Made by a program: the position numbers and the translations under genes. From Gymnothorax reevesii (taxonomy: Eukaryota; Chordata; Actinopteri; Anguilliformes; Muraenidae), in contig CM056574.1 of the NCBI GenBank assembly GCA_029721435.1, forward strand, positions 3,795,001-3,859,000: a DNA stretch of 64,000 nucleotides, given 5' to 3'. This document shows, in pieces, positions 21,966-31,810 of this stretch; within the stretch, counting starts at the first letter, position 1, and the number at the start of each line of letters is the position of its first letter. The notes below the pieces were generated by a model. That model did no database searches. It worked only from the letters and a program-made list of their open reading frames with translations, and was not told the DNA's origin.

Positions 21966-23170
21966 CAGCACCCTCCATAATTATTGGCACCCCTGGTTAA
22001 GATGTGTTCTTTAGCTTCAAATAAATTCAGTTTTTTTCTAAATAATATAGGACCACAATGAAAAAAGAGGAGAATTCAACCTTCAATTCAAGTGCAGTTA
22101 TTCAGTGGGAAAAAAGTCCCACATTAAGAAATAATCCTTGTGTGTGCCACAATATTAGCAGCCCTGATGTTAATACTTTGTACAACCCCCTTTTGCCAAC
22201 AAAACAGCACCTAATCTTCTCCGATAATGTTTCACAAGATGGAAAAATACAGAAAGAGGGATCTTTGACCATTCCTCTTTGCACAATCTCTCTAAATCAT
22301 CCAGCGACCTGGGTCCTCTCCTCTGCACTCTCCTCTTCAGCTCACTCCACAGGTTTTCAATGGGGTTGAGGTCTAGGGACTGAGATGGCCATGGGAGGAG
22401 CTTGATTCTGTGTCTGGGGAACCATTTCTGCGTAGATTTGGCCACATGTTTAGGGTCATTATCTTGCTGAAAGACCCAGGGACGACCCATCTTAAGCTTT
22501 TGGGCAGAGGTCACCAGATTTTGATTTAAAATGCCTGGTATTTAAAAAGCGTTCATGATGCCATGCACCCTAACAAGGTTTCCAGGGCCTCTGGAAGAGA
22601 AACAGGCCCACAGCATCACCGATCCTCCCCCATACTTCACAGTGGGCATGACGTGCTTTTCTGCATACTCATCTTTTGTGTTCCGCCAGACCCACTTAGA
22701 GTGTTTGTTGTCAAAAAGCTCTATCTTGGTCCCATCTGACCGAAGCAGGTGCAGGCAAGTGGCCTATTTTCTTGTAGCCATTGCCTGACTTGTGAAGGTC
22801 GACACACATCTGCCTTACTTGAATGGTGCGTTCCTTTGTCTTTCCCATGTTGAAGAGTGGATAAGAGAAATGGCCTCTGTGTCACGTCATATGTATGCCC
22901 AGGGGAAACAAGAAGTGATGATTTACTAATTATATGTTCCTAGATACTCTGATCAACTTTGTATACTACTGTAGAAATGACAGAAGTACTTCAGGTGATT
23001 TTATGAAAAATAATTATTTTTTCATCAGGGATTTCTTTCCCCTTAAAATTCACTTGAGTTGAAGGTTACATTTTTCTACAATTTTAAGTGTGAGAGTATG
23101 CTTCTGCAATAAAAATGTATTTATTTTAAGGCTTTGAACACATCTTAACCAATAATTATGGAGGACGCTG
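21966..23170 (-). mobile_element. Tc1-like DNA transposon (T3), internally deleted, same family as T1
   Basis: The ends CAGCACCCTCC and GGACGCTG match those of T1 and are flanked by TA (21964-21965, 23171-23172). At 1205 bp it is about 400 bp shorter than T1. The deletion lies near 22745-22765, where the sequence passes from the catalytic region directly into the N-terminal leader. Confidence 0.93.
22170..22849 (-). pseudogene. Tc1-like DD34E transposase, deleted
   Basis: The start MGKTKE lies at 22849. After about 25 residues a deletion removes both DNA-binding helices and joins to the first catalytic block near 22740 (SDGTKIELF, where WSDETKIE is expected, so the residue after the aspartate is also changed). 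The remainder is readable: [43 protein letters not shown], and the end GGCTKY at 22170. It cannot bind or cut DNA. Confidence 0.9.
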
Positions 23171-23189
23171 TATTTCTCTATGGTCTGAC

Positions 23190-24544
23190 CAGGCGGACTG
23201 TAGATCGGGAAAAGATTGAATGAGGCTTGGCGCTGATTTTGAACGAGGAGAGAAATAAAATCCGGGAGAGAGCAAATGGAGCGTGAAGAAGGAGATAAAG
23301 GAGAAAGAAAAGGAAAAAGGGATTTGAGAATGAAATAAATGAAGAGATTTTTGTTTTTGGCTTTAAGGCAGTCGGAGAGAGTTGGGAAGTCAACCAAGTG
23401 TTCTGTGATAGTCATCAAGTTGGAAAATTTGTCAAGAAAGAGATTGGAGATGTTAAGTCCGTGAGGATGGGGAGAAGTGGAACAATGACTGTGGAATGTG
23501 TAGCAAAAAGACAAATGGAAAAGGCGCGAAAAATAAAAGTATTTGGCAATAGCCCAGTAAAGTGTTTCTCACTGAAACGACAGCCGACAGCAAAGGCAGT
23601 TATAAAAGGGGTTTCTTTGGCGGTGAATCCAGATGATTTTTTTGAGGTAGAAGGAGTTTGTATCGCGAGGCGATTATATAGTTATAGAAATGGGAGTAAA
23701 CAAGAGAGTATGGCGGTGCTCCTAGAGTTTGAAAATGAGTTGCCAGAACAAATTTTAATTTATTACCTGAGTTACAGGGTGTGGGTATTTGAAAAAGCTC
23801 CCCTTTGTTGTTATTGGTGCCAAGGTTATGGTCATGTTGTGGCAGTGTGCAAAAATGAGAAGTATTGGTGTAGAAGATGTGGTAAAGAGGGGTGCTCAGA
23901 AGAGTGTTGTGATTTAACAAAAGAGAAGACTGTTTGCTATCACTGCACAGGAAACCATGAAGCGGGGGCAAAACAATGTAAACGCAGAGAATTAGAAATT
24001 GAAGTTGAGCGGACTAGGATACAGAGTAAAATGTCGTATGTGGAGGCTACAAAGACGGTGAGGCTCGAGAAGAAATCAGTGAGGAAAGAAATGGGCACAA
24101 TTGAAATGAAAGGGAAAGAACAACACAGTCCTGATAAGCAGTTAGTGTGTGTTGACAAGCGAAAGTTTTTAGCTTTTATTGCGATGGTGATAAATTGTGC
24201 AAGTGAGATTGACACAAAAACAGAGAGAATTAGGAAGGTGATACATGCAGCTCAGGAGATTTTAGAGATAAGTGATCTTAAAGAGGAGGAAATTCAAGGA
24301 ATTTTGGAGAAGGGGTTCAGTGGAAGTTAATTATCAAAATTTAAATTGTTTAGTGGTAATATTGCTATCGAGGATTGCAAAGTAGGGTAAAGGATATAAG
24401 CATAGTTATTTATTAATATATTTTTAGTTTTTTTTTAATGATAAGAAGGAATAAGTGTCAAGATCCACACTCCATATCAGTTGATGGCGGTAATGCACCA
24501 GATTGTTGTCAGAACAAAAATAACCCACAAAAGAAGAAGAAGAG
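23190..24544 (+). mobile_element. I/Nimb-type LINE derivative with ORF1 but no ORF2
   Basis: A single ORF1-like gene is followed only about 130 bp after its stop (24330) by the family 3' end. That end has the phrase GGCGGTAATGCACC and a GAA-repeat tail ending GAAGAGG (24530-24544). The same tail ends three downstream LINE fragments (26843, 27914, 28644). No reverse transcriptase or endonuclease sequence lies between. The 5' boundary is uncertain because the Tc1-like element T3 ends at 23170. Confidence 0.75.
23299..24330 (+). CDS. LINE ORF1 (RNA-binding, zinc knuckles)
   Basis: The frame is open from 23299 to the stop at 24330; the first conventional start is unclear. An ATG near 23274 lies in another frame, suggesting one early frameshift. 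From 23398 the product is 310 residues. The first half contains a region that looks like the RNA-recognition part of I-type ORF1 proteins. Around residues 138-152 there is a knuckle CYWCQGYGHVVAVC (CX2CX4HX4C), then a cysteine-rich WCRRCGKEGCSEECC, then CYHCTGNHEAGAKQC at about 180-195. The C-terminal third is charged and helical. I infer an RNA-binding chaperone of LINE ribonucleoprotein. The absence of stops after a frameshifted start is notable among decayed neighbours. Confidence 0.75.
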   Translation, partial: RRKKRKKGFENEINEEIFVFGFKAVGESWEVNQVFCDSHQVGKFVKKEIGDVKSVRMGRSGTMTVECVAKRQMEKARKIKVFGNSPVKCFSLKRQPTAKAVIKGVSLAVNPDDFFEVEGVCIARRLYSYRNGSKQESMAVLLEFENELPEQILIYYLSYRVWVFEKAPLCCYWCQGYGHVVAVCKNEKYWCRRCGKEGCSEECCDLTKEKTVCYHCTGNHEAGAKQCKRRELEIEVERTRIQSKMSYVEATKTVRLEKKSVRKEMGTIEMKGKEQHSPDKQLVCVDKRKFLAFIAMVINCASEIDTKTERIRKVIHAAQEILEISDLKEEEIQGILEKGFSGS

Positions 24545-24912
24545 GGCGGATTGTAACGGGGTACTGTATCTTTAACGATCTGTGAGGCAGGCTCGTGCGC
24601 CTGTGCAGACTCGGGCAGAGGGAGAAGTGTTGGCATAGCCTGAATATAAATAAAACATTTTGTCTTTGCCGACAAACGAGGCATCAATGATTTAGAAGAG
24701 AAAAATAAACCGTTTTGGTATCGATAATTTGTGGGTGTCAAAAAATGTATTCACGGATTTTTCAACGTGTCTTTTTCAATTATTCCCTTTGGAGAAATTT
24801 CTTTCTGGTTCCCATGGCATCACGTGACCTGCAATATCAAGGTTCACCGCTACACCCATGTCGGCGTGTTTCCAGCCCTCATTGTCTGTCCAGTTTCCCT
24901 TATCAGTCCATC
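24545..24912. other. Possible LTR-type relic
   Basis: TGTAACGGGGTACTG at 24555 could be an LTR start, and ATAAATAAAAC near 24647 a poly(A) signal. No partner LTR, PBS or gag was found. Nothing else is recognised. Confidence 0.25.
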
Positions 24913-24920
24913 GGCTCTGG

Positions 24921-25668
24921 CAGTGATGGGCAAATGAAGCCTTATGAATCACTGAGGCTTTCCAGTCCATTGCTTCACCAAAAGGTTCAGTACTCAAGGC
25001 GTCAATGAAGCATTGAATGCTGCCATCTGCTGGGCAAAACAACACATGACAGTCAATGAACAGTACCATGATCTGAGCGGAAATGTATGAAAAACTTTTG
25101 TGTGCAGTAACAATAAACAATGGATATATTTCTATAGCATGTGTAAGTATATGGACATAATTGTGTAAGTAGCTATATTTGTTCATAATTCAAATAGCAA
25201 TGAAACAATCACGGTACTTTGCTTTTTAAAATCATTTTTATTCAAAACACAAATACAGGAGTGACATTACTTAAAAAACGAAATAACCATAGATGTGTGT
25301 ATATATATATATATATATATATTTATAGAGAGAGAGAGAGAGAGAAATAACTGACATTCTCACGTCAATGTCCAACAAAGGGGAAAATAATATGCAACTC
25401 ACTTAAACTCTCTAACGTACCACACCTCTCTCCATCTTATATAAACGCCAACAAAACCCACAGTTTGGCGAGAGATTCGAAGCGTATTTACGCGGAAGCG
25501 ATACGTTGAACGAACCAATGACGTACTCTCCACAAACCGAGGCCTCGTTTGTCGTCAGTCACGTGATTTTTACGGCAATGACGCAAGCTTCGAATCGGGG
25601 CTTCATCTGGCACGCACCTTTTTTCTCGACACAGGCTTCGGCGCCTCGCTTCAAATGTCACATCACTA
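24921..25668. mobile_element. hAT MITE with perfect 8 bp target duplication
   Basis: GGCTCTGG stands at 24913-24920 and again at 25669-25676. The left end is CAGTGATGGGCAAATGAAGC and the right end, minus strand, TAGTGATGTGACATTTGAAG; the common core AGTGATG and TTGAAGC-type inner part fit hAT. No transposase frame is present in 748 bp. It includes TA and GA microsatellites. Confidence 0.88.
25297..25347 (+). repeat. (TA)n and (GA)n microsatellites
   Basis: Alternating TA from 25299 to about 25322 is followed by GAGA from 25327 to 25347, inside the hAT MITE. Confidence 0.95.
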
Positions 25669-25676
25669 GGCTCTGG

Positions 25677-26390
25677 ACTTGCAGACTGAGCCTCATGGAC
25701 TTCTGGCGTATTTAATGTGACGTCTTCACCATCATCACGTAAAGTCTGTGAGAGCGGGAGTCTGCAGCATAATAGAATGAGCTGATAGACGAGCTTCAAT
25801 TCTGTTTCACTCGTTTCCATGCAAATGCATATTGATTACCTCTGTAGCCTGTATTTCTGTATGATGATGGTGAATTTTATATCGGGCCTACGTTATTCAA
25901 GTAACGTTGTAATATTATGAATTTCTAATTAGTTTATGTGGTTTTGTGTGTGTGAATGTGCTTTTCTTCTGTCGGCAATTTGGAAAAATTATAACGTCAC
26001 GTCCGTTTTGCAATGTATTATGGGTAATTACACGGAAGAAACCTGCTGAAGTCTGAACCCCAAGCGGACTTACTGGAAGTCCGCAGAAAGTCTGCTTGTA
26101 CCCCTTGTGGACTGGATCAATTGTGGATTTGGACAGCCGTCAGCACTCCTAGATTTCCCGTGAATGCGCCCGCAAAGTCCCGAGTCTGCTAGTACGGAGA
26201 AGTGTGGATATTAGGATTCAGCCATTGAAATGAATGGGCGGCCATTTTCCAAATGTATATCCAGTGAATAATAAAACATCCTTGGTTTTTTCTGCTCGGA
26301 TGTTATTCTTTTACTTCTATTACTTTACAAAAGTTTAATACACCAAGGGATTGCAAAATTTTTGCAAAGGGACTTGAAGGAGGAAAGTAA
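25677..26390. other. Unassigned region with a short palindrome
   Basis: No gene is recognised. A perfect 8 bp stem with 5-base loop, GCGGACTTACTGGAAGTCCGC split across 26065-26085 (stem GCGGACTT/AAGTCCGC), is the only structure seen. Confidence 0.3.
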
Positions 26391-26843
26391 AGGCAGGTTT
26401 TATTTTTTAGTGCAACCAAAAACAAAATTAACACCAAGTATAAGAATGGGCAGGAGGGACAGAGTGATAATAACTAGGCTAAGACTGGGTCGCTGTCACT
26501 TAATCATGGACTGGCACTGGTAGGCAGGGACCCAGATGGAAACTATACCTGTGGGAAGGCAGAGACTGTGAGCCATGCTTTACTGGAGTGTTGCAATTAC
26601 CACGTAGAGAAAGCTGTCTTGTAAGCTGAGCTGGTGGAGAATGGAGTAGCAGATCTGTCACTGCAATCGATCCTCAGCACAGAACACTCTGAAAGGACAA
26701 AAGCTGTGATTAAGTTCCTGCACCTCTCAGGACTCCATGAAAGGATCTGAGGCATCCAAAGGAATATTATACGAATGACCTGTGGAGGGCAGCAATACGC
26801 CTTTGCTGCGGAAACTTACGTAAATCGAAAAGAAGAAGAAGAG
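26391..26843 (+). pseudogene. I/Nimb-type LINE 3' end, fragment B
   Basis: The + strand gives RRDRVIITRLRLG and a downstream cysteine-bearing region in broken frames (26450-26600), similar to the ORF2 C-terminus seen better preserved at 28150-28320 (EEIVLTRLRFDHTGLN). The end is a GAA repeat terminating GAAGAGG at 26843. Confidence 0.6.
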
Positions 26844-27914
26844 GTATAGACTTCACACAATGTTAAAAAAAAGAACAAGGATAGGAGTGTACATTTAATT
26901 CAAACACAGTACAGGAGTGTATCGATAGTTACCACGGGTATGTCAAGATATATACAGATGCATCAAAGACTTAAAGCTAATAAGATAGGAATAGACTACG
27001 TTATTCCAGAGCTTAATTTAAAAGTGGGGAAAAGAATCAGTGACGGAGTGTCGGTTTTTACAGGAGAAATGATAGCAGTATTGTTGGCAGTCCAGTGGCT
27101 AGAAGAAACAAGACCACTGAAGGCAATCATTTGTTCAGATTCAAGTGCATCATTAACTGGTTTATGGGACAGTAATTCAGAATGTAGATCAGATATTCTG
27201 ATAGAAATACAACAAGCCTTACACCAGAGTCAAATGATGGGTCTAACAGTGATGTTGTTATGGGTACCAGCACACATTGGTGTGTAGGGGAATGAAATGG
27301 CAGACAAGGTTGCCAAGGAGGTCACAAGAAATAGTTACTGTGAGTTGGCAGTTAATATCAGCAGGTCTGAAATAAAGAGCATTATTCGGCAGAGATTGAG
27401 GGAAAGATTGCAAAAGCAGTGGGAGGACGAGAGGACAGGAAGATGTGTTTATAGAATTCAGAGGAAAGTGAGAGAAATGAGGTGTGCAGGAGGGAACAGA
27501 AGAGACGAGACAGTAATTTCAAGACTAAGATTTGGACACACTGGACTTAATAGTACTTTATTTAACATAGGTAAGCACAATACAGGGAGGTGTGATAGAA
27601 CACATGGTGAAGTACTGAGAGAAATACGAAGCTGAGAGAAGGCTTATGACTGAAAACTTAAGAAAAGAAAAATGCGCTTCAGTTTAATAGATATCCTACG
27701 TGAGGATTCGAGAAGTAAGTGTAATAAAATAATGGTTCAGTATTTTATAATGACGAACCTGATTGATAAGATATGAGTTCTTTTTTTTTTTTTTTTTTGC
27801 TGAATGATAAATATTCGACATTTTGATCCACACTCCATATCAGTTGGTGGCGGTAATGCACCTAGTAACTGTACGTCAACCGCCAATGAAACTCAACAAA
27901 GAAGAAGAAGAAGA
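26844..27914 (+). pseudogene. I/Nimb-type LINE 3' end, fragment C, with RNase H
   Basis: ORF2 C-terminal sequence begins immediately after the tail of fragment B. RNase H features are visible: IYTDASK near 26950 (shifted by one frame relative to what follows), EMIAVLLAVQWLE (27070-27110), ICSDSSASL (27128-27155), LWVPAHIGV then stop where G-NEMADKVAKE continues (27262-27310). The C-terminal region follows with ISRLRFGHTGLNSTLF (27520-27565). Stops at 27286 and 27633 and the frameshift kill it. The 3' end has GGTGGCGGTAATGCACC (27845) and the GAA tail ending at 27914. RNase H in ORF2 fits the I group of LINEs. Confidence 0.8.
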
Positions 27915-28644
27915 GGAATTACCTGCCCATGTTGGAATAAAGGGCAATAAGGAAGCACATAAAATAGCCAAAAAAGCAGCCAGAATGCCAAACTCTTGAG
28001 ATGTACTCTTTGGTAAAGGAGTAGGGAAGGCGATACGCAAAAGGGAAATAATGAGGAAATGGCAGGACAGGTGGGACAGGGATGGCAGCTGAAGGAAATA
28101 TTACAGTGTGCAGAAATTAATTACAACACAGGGAGTATACAGAGGTAATAGAAGAGAGGAGATTGTATTAACTAGATTAAGATTTGATCATACAGGTCTT
28201 AATAAAACAATGTTCTTAATAGGGAAAAGTAATTCAAATGAATGTCCAGAGTGCAAAATAACAGAAGATGTGGAACATGTGCTAATGCACTGTCGGAAAC
28301 ATAGAGGAGAGAGGACAGAATTAATACGGAAGATTGCGAAGGCAGGTAGAGTATGGAGCCTCAAGGGTATTCTGGGAACAACAGGAAAAGGGGTACAGGA
28401 CACACAGAAAGCTGTAGTGGAATATTTGAAGGAGGCATATTATATGGTAGAATTTAAGGTTAACTGAGGTTTTTTTTGTTTGTTTAAACTCCTAATTATT
28501 TATTAATTATTTAACAATTAGGTGATATACAGTTATCCTTGTAGTAACTCATGCTACACACTCCGGTACAGTAGGTGGCGGTATGCACCTAACAAGTTAT
28601 GAATAAAACCTCTATTAGAAGAAGAAGAAGAAGAAGAAGAAGAG
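27915..28644 (+). pseudogene. I/Nimb-type LINE 3' end, fragment D
   Basis: Starts without a gap at the GAA tail of fragment C, inside the RNase H domain (LPAHVGIKGNKEAHKIAKKA). After a stop near 27998 the last 119 codons (28108-28467) read cleanly: EEIVLTRLRFDHTGLNKTMF, then CPECKITEDVEHVLMHC, the CCHC-like motif closing I-type ORF2 proteins. The 3' UTR contains GGTGGCGGTATGCACC (28574) and a GAA tail of nine or so units ending GAAGAGG at 28644. Confidence 0.85.
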
Positions 28645-28646
28645 GA

Positions 28647-28960
28647 ATGAGTTATTCATTTACTCACCGTACCGTAACGCAACGCCTCCCTTGTCCGGTT
28701 TCTCACTCTGTTTTCATTTCTCTAATCTGTTTATATATATATAAGGTTAATGTGCCGTAGCGGGCAGGTATGTTATGATCCACGCTACAATGAATAAAGC
28801 TGCATCTTCTAGTCCTGCTGGTCTGATTGCCCGGCGTTTTTTATGGTCAATGACAACGAGCTCGTCTGCAAGTTTCAAGCCAACGCTTTACAAGTGACGC
28901 CCGAACATCACATCCAACCCGAAGGTGGAGTGACTCTCTTCAGAGCTCAATTCGTCGGAT
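28647..28960 (+). mobile_element. Possible LTR end with primer-binding site
   Basis: A TATA-like run (28730-28744), a poly(A) signal AATAAA (28793-28798), a CA at 28891-28892 and, two bases later, TGACGCCCGAACA (28895-28907) line up like the R-U5 and primer-binding site of an LTR retroelement. The 13 bases match the 3' end complement of tRNA-Lys at 12 positions. No gag or second LTR follows before the repeat array. This is an inference from layout only. Confidence 0.35.
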
Positions 28961-29084
28961 GACGGAGATCATTTCACCGGAGTTTGTGAGTTTAATCGTC
29001 TGAGTATCGCTAACTCTCGGTACCCAACAGCATTGTGTGTAGTGACCGCAGAACGGTTTCATTTTAGCAGCAATATGTCTTATT

Positions 29085-29223
29085 AGGGCCCGAGCACCGA
29101 CCGGTGCCAGGAACCTATTGTTTTTGATGTTCTTCTTCTTCTTCTTCTTCTTCTTCCGACCGGTGCGAGGAACCTATTGTTTTTGATGGTCTTCTTCTTC
29201 TTCTTCTGCTGCTGCTGCTGCTG
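29085..29223 (+). repeat. Hairpin head of the array repeat, duplicated
   Basis: A palindrome GCACCG-AC-CGGTGC (29094-29107) is followed by AACCTATTGTTTTTGATG and a TTC repeat. The block from ACCGG to TTTTTGATG is repeated at 29156-29186. Then come (TTC)n and (GCT)n runs up to the first array unit. I read it as the 5' terminus of the element that built the array. Confidence 0.65.
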
Positions 29224-31810
29224 CTGCGAGAACGCATTTTTGAGGGCTTTGCCATGCACGAAAACTCACAAAAATTTGCCCACACGTCAGTCGTGGTGAA
29301 AATTGCAAAGTATTACTATTTTTGTGCTTAGACATGCCTAGGTGGCTCTATAGCGCCACCAAACACGCGGCCATTTTGGAACGCACTTGCTCGGATTCTC
29401 ACGAAATTCGATTGGGCCATAGCAGTCATGATAAATTTTTTTGGTAATTTTTTTGCCGCACAGGAAGTGAGCTACGAGCCATTTCCTGCGTTTTTTCAGA
29501 TTTTACAAACACATTTTTGAGGGCCTTATCATACTCGAAAACTCACCAAACTTGGCTCATAGACTAAAAATATTAAGTTCTTTGATTTGATGTCTCATTT
29601 GGCACTAAGTGTGACATGGTAGCTCTATAGCGCCCCCTAATACATAATTGCATTTTTGAGGGCCTCAGCATGCTCGAAAACTCACGAAACTTTGGAAACA
29701 TATTAAGCTGGTCATATTATTTACTGGAATATAGGGTTTACAGATAGATGTGGCAAAATTGCATTACAGCGCCACCTAGAAAATTTCAATGAAGCAGCCC
29801 TCGCAGCGTGTTTAACCTACATGTACAAAATTCGGTGGACATCTGAACTATGCCAAGACCTAAAAAAAAGTCTCTTGGTGCCATGACCTAGACTCAACAG
29901 GAAGTCCGCCATTTTTAATTGAATTTGCAACTTTTTAAAATTTTTTGCCATTCACAGGCGTCGAACTTTAACGAACTCCTCCTAGAGATTTTATCGTGTC
30001 AACTTAAAATTTCGGGTATGACATCTAAAGACCTTGTCGATGTTAAATTGCGAAGCTTTTTTGGATTCATTTAACTTTGTACCCGTGGCGTTGCGGCGAA
30101 TTTCGATGTTCCGCCATGAAACAGGAAGTTGGTTTTACACGCACATGCTTTGTGAGATATGCGCAAAACTTCACAGGCTTGAATAAATTGTCCCTCTAAG
30201 TATAAATATTTGCTAATATTAGATCGGGAGTCGCCAGGTGGCTCCACAGCGCCCTCTAGATACGTCCATGTTAAAATAGAAGTGCTTGAATGTTCATGAA
30301 ATTAGGTGTGATCATTGCATTCGTCATTGCAGGCAATGAATAATTTTTAGAAATTTTTTGGCCAAACAGGAAGTGAGTTATGAGCTATTTCCTGCGTTTT
30401 TCCAAATTTTACGAACACACGTTTGAAAGCCTTAAAACACTCCAAAGCTTGCCAAACCTTGCACAAATTATAATTGTCTCATTTTTTTCACTGTTATCCA
30501 TCAACTGGAGCCTAATGCGGCATAATGGCTCAAGGCCATAATGGCCCAATCAGATTTTTAAAAGAATTGCCTTTTTGAGGGTTTCAGCATGTTCGAAAAC
30601 TCACAAAATTTTGTAAATATATAAAGACTCTCATTCATAATACTCCGATGAAAAGCTTACTTATTGGCATGGAAAAAATTTCATTATAGCGCCCCCTGTA
30701 AAATTTCAAATAAGCAGCCCTCGCAGCCTGGTAAACCTACATGTATGAAATTCGGTAGAGATGTGAAATATGACAAGACCTAAAAAAAAGTCTCTTGGTG
30801 CCATGACCTAGACTCAACAGGAAGTCCGCCATTTTTAATTAAAATTGCAAATTTTTTGGATTTTTTGCCAATCACAGGTGTCGTACTTTAACGAACTCCT
30901 CCTAGAGATTTTATCCGATCAACTTAAAATTTGGCATATAATATCTAAAGACCTTGCTAATGTTAAATTGCGAAGCTTTTTAGATTTCATCGAACGATGC
31001 ATCCGTGGCGTCACGGCGAATTTTGATGTCCTGCCATGAAACAGGAAGTTACTTTTACTTCCACATACTTTGTGGGATTTGCCTGAAACTTTCCAACCTT
31101 GATAAAATTGTCCGCCCAAGTTCAGATATATGCTAATTTTAGATAGTGAGGTGCCAGGTGGCTCCACAGCGCCCTCTAGATATGGCCATGTTCAGATAAA
31201 AGTGCTTGAATGTTCATGAAATTTGGTGTGATCATTGCGTTAGTCATTCCCCGCAATTGTTAATTTTTTGAAACTTTTTTGCCGAACAGGAAGTGAGCTA
31301 TGAGCTATTTCTTGCGTTTTTCCAAATTTTACGAACACACGTTTTAAGGCCGTAGAATGCTCCAAAACTTGCAAAACAATGCAAAAATTAGAACTGTCTT
31401 ATTCTCTTCAATACATCCATCAATTGGCACTAAATGGGGCATAATGGCTCTATAGCGCCCCCAATAATATTTATAAAAGAATTGCTCTTTTGAAAGTCTA
31501 AACATGCTGGAAAATTTACAAAAATCAACACACTCATGGAGCCCCGTATTACGATAACTGTGTTGTAGATTTTGCGCACAGGCAAGTCAAAATGGTATCA
31601 AAGCGCCCTCCAGAAAATTTTTGCACTCCCATCAGGAAACCACATTGTACGCGGTCCAGCTGTGTCCAATGGCTCTGAATGGACACCTGCTGCCATCAAG
31701 ATCTTGCTGCCACCCCAACGTGCACAAAGGGGGCGAGGGCCCTTTCAACGCTGCTTGCAGCTTTAATTATTATTATTCTTCTTCTTCTTCTTCTTCTTCT
31801 TTTTATTCTG
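29224..31810 (+). repeat. Higher-order repeat array, unit 1
   Basis: The unit starts CTGCGAGAACGCATTTTTGA and closes with GCTGC-TT-GCAGC-TTTAATTA (31750-31769) plus a TTC run. Inside are three related sub-repeats about 0.9 kb long, marked by CAGGAAGTGAGCTATGAGC at 29467, 30367 and 31289. Each sub-repeat carries TATAGCGCCCCC-type, CAGGAAGTCCGCC-type and CCACAGCGCCCTCT-type blocks. Open frames here are short and not conserved in reading frame, so I see no gene. Confidence 0.9.

Noticed and set aside
23600..24215. Minus-strand frames of 123 and 91 codons
   Set aside because: They are antisense shadows of the LINE ORF1 coding frame.
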